From the NCBI GenBank assembly GCA_900540995.1, contig UQHO01000035.1, forward strand, positions 1 through 23,174: a DNA stretch of 23,174 bases, read 5' to 3'. The notes beneath the pieces were generated by a model, which saw only the letters and a list, made by a program, of their open reading frames with translations, did no database searches and had not been told where the DNA came from. The stretch is from an uncultured Collinsella sp. GTDB taxonomy: Bacteria > Actinomycetota > Coriobacteriia > Coriobacteriales > Coriobacteriaceae. Position numbers and translations under genes: made by a program. Positions 21,880 to 23,174 of this stretch are shown piece by piece; the first letter of the stretch is position 1; every line of letters starts with the position of its first letter.

Positions 21880-23174
21880 ATGACCGATAGCACGCAGCAG
21901 ATGGCGCTTGACACGCTCGGCGCCTATTTTGGCTACACCTCGTTTCGCCCGGGGCAGGACCGCATGGTGGATGCGATTCTTGCAGGCCGCGATGCGCTGG
22001 GTGTTATGCCCACAGGCGCCGGCAAGTCCATTTGCTACCAGGTGCCCGCGCTCATGCTGCCCGGCATCACCTTTGTGGTGAGTCCGCTGCTGTCGCTTAT
22101 GGAAGACCAGACCCGTGCGTTGCTCGCGGCGGGTGCACGACCCAGCTATCTCAACTCCAGTCTTACTCCGGCCCAGCAAAACACCGTGCTCAAGCGGGCG
22201 CGCGAGGGCCGCTACCAGCTTATGTACGTGGCGCCCGAGCGCCTGCTCGAGCCGCGCTTTTTAGCCTTTGCGCAGGAGGCCGCGGGTTCCTCCGGCATTG
22301 GCGTGCCGCTCGTGGCCATTGACGAGGCACACTGTGTGAGCCAATGGGGCCAGGATTTCCGCCCCGCTTACCTGCAGATTCGCGAGTTCATCGATTCCCT
22401 GCCGCAGCGCCCTATCGTGGCGGCCTTTACCGCTACGGCGACTGAGCGCGTACGTGCGGACATTCAGCAGATGCTCGGCCTGCAAAACCCCGCGACGGTG
22501 GTGACGGGCTTCGATCGCAAGAACCTCTACTTTGGCTGCGAAGAGATGGGCGACAAGGCCAAGGCCGCGTGGGTGCGCGACTATGTGATCGCGCATTCGA
22601 GCGAGAGCGGCATCGTGTATTGCTCGACCCGCAAGACGGTCGACGCGCTGGCCGCGGAGCTTGCCGAGGCGCTGGGACCCAGCGGTATTCACGTTGGTCG
22701 CTACCACGCCGGCATGGGCAACGACGCCCGCCGGCAAAGCCAGCGTGCCTTTATCGACGACGATATTCAGGTGATGGTTGCCACCAACGCCTTTGGCATG
22801 GGCATCGACAAGCCCAACGTGCGCTACGTGATCCACAACAACGTGCCCGAGAGCATCGAGGCCTACTATCAGGAGGCGGGGCGCGCCGGCCGCGACGGCG
22901 ACCCGGCTAGCTGCTACTTGCTGTGGAACGGCAACGATTTTCGCATGCGCCGCTTTTTGATCGACCGCGGCGACGCTGCCGACGAGGCGCTCGACGACGA
23001 GCAGCGCGCGTGGGCGCTCCAGAACCGTTATCGCCTGCTCAGCCAGATGGAGGGCTACTGCAATACCACCGGCTGTCTGCGCGAATACATGCTGCGCTAC
23101 TTTGGCGACGAGGCCGCGGCCGAGCATGCGGCGGCCGCCCCGGGCGGCCCGGCCGGCGACGCCGCGACCGATTC
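21880..23174 (+). CDS. recQ: ATP-dependent DNA helicase RecQ (3' end outside window)
   Basis: A 3'-5' superfamily 2 helicase for recombination and fork repair; the first ~431 residues are present and the frame runs off the window without a stop. Seen here: motif 0 FRPGQ (about 22-26), Walker A MPTGAGKS (Lys49), VVSPLLSLMEDQ, DEAH (148-151) in AIDEAHCVSQWGQDFRP, FTATAT, then VMVATNAFGMGIDKPNVRYV and the arginine-finger region YYQEAGRAGRDG. The RecQ C-terminal zinc region begins with Cys394 and Cys399, but an Ala/Gly/Pro-rich stretch follows (after about 411) where further zinc cysteines would be expected soon, so an insertion in the zinc domain is likely. The ATG at 21880 follows TAGGAAACC. 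It is the fourth repair gene in the window. Confidence 0.95.
   Translation, partial: MTDSTQQMALDTLGAYFGYTSFRPGQDRMVDAILAGRDALGVMPTGAGKSICYQVPALMLPGITFVVSPLLSLMEDQTRALLAAGARPSYLNSSLTPAQQNTVLKRAREGRYQLMYVAPERLLEPRFLAFAQEAAGSSGIGVPLVAIDEAHCVSQWGQDFRPAYLQIREFIDSLPQRPIVAAFTATATERVRADIQQMLGLQNPATVVTGFDRKNLYFGCEEMGDKAKAAWVRDYVIAHSSESGIVYCSTRKTVDALAAELAEALGPSGIHVGRYHAGMGNDARRQSQRAFIDDDIQVMVATNAFGMGIDKPNVRYVIHNNVPESIEAYYQEAGRAGRDGDPASCYLLWNGNDFRMRRFLIDRGDAADEALDDEQRAWALQNRYRLLSQMEGYCNTTGCLREYMLRYFGDEAAAEHAAAAPGGPAGDAATD

Noticed and set aside
1..23174. tRNA, rRNA, CRISPR arrays, complete insertion sequences or prophage genes
   Set aside because: None could be seen on either strand; the repeats found are short palindromes without a transposase.

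Overview
The window looks like chromosomal DNA of a human-gut Coriobacteriia, most likely Collinsella or a close relative. This rests on high-GC coding sequence with strong GC3, AT-richer short intergenic gaps, purine-rich ribosome sites of the AAAGGAG type, and the mix of actinobacterial housekeeping genes with a mannose-family PTS and FrlB-like SIS proteins. The genus is an inference from recall and was not tested by any search.

Layout. Positions 1-11.3 kb are ordinary housekeeping genes, all on the + strand and mostly single-gene units: a small membrane protein, rmuC, an ABC exporter half-transporter, nth (endonuclease III), mfd, a PAP2-type membrane phosphatase, a threonine-aldolase-like PLP enzyme and a GNAT acetyltransferase. 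Several carry clear intrinsic terminators. The last 1.3 kb is the start of recQ, cut by the window end. Four genes (rmuC, nth, mfd, recQ) are DNA-repair functions.

Positions 11.3-18.6 kb form a catabolic locus. A GntR/HutC repressor on the - strand is divergent from a first FrlB-like SIS protein. Then come an EamA/DMT permease, a three-gene mannose-family PTS (fused EIIAB, EIIC, EIID) and a second FrlB-like SIS protein. One mannose-family PTS with two SIS deglycase-like proteins matches the known gfr scheme for fructoselysine and glucoselysine. There the PTS imports and phosphorylates a sugar-amino-acid conjugate, and a deglycase splits it into a hexose 6-phosphate and the free amine. Both SIS proteins keep a Glu-x15-His pair with the spacing recalled for the catalytic pair of the related deglycase FraB. 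A HAD phosphatase follows behind a strong terminator, then a YitT-family membrane protein and a second GntR/HutC regulator.

Regulation can be partly read from the sequence. The first GntR gene and the first SIS gene are flanked by two copies of a 22-bp near-repeat with TGTAT half-sites 11 bp apart. A different 16-bp motif, CGT(N6)CGT with A/T-rich spacers, sits upstream of three genes: the EamA permease, the PTS operon (over a TATAAT box) and the second, distant gntR. This suggests that the regulator at 20.8-21.6 kb controls itself, the permease and the PTS.

From 11.3 kb onward the intergenic gaps are unusually rich in palindromic elements of several types: a 36-bp element present twice, a 20-bp-stem palindrome, a nested GGGACAGTCCC palindrome, a MITE-like 17-bp inverted repeat with a partial relative nearby, and a branched 19-bp-stem element with a cUUCGg tetraloop on the - strand. 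The branched element and the shared operator are the observations most worth following up.
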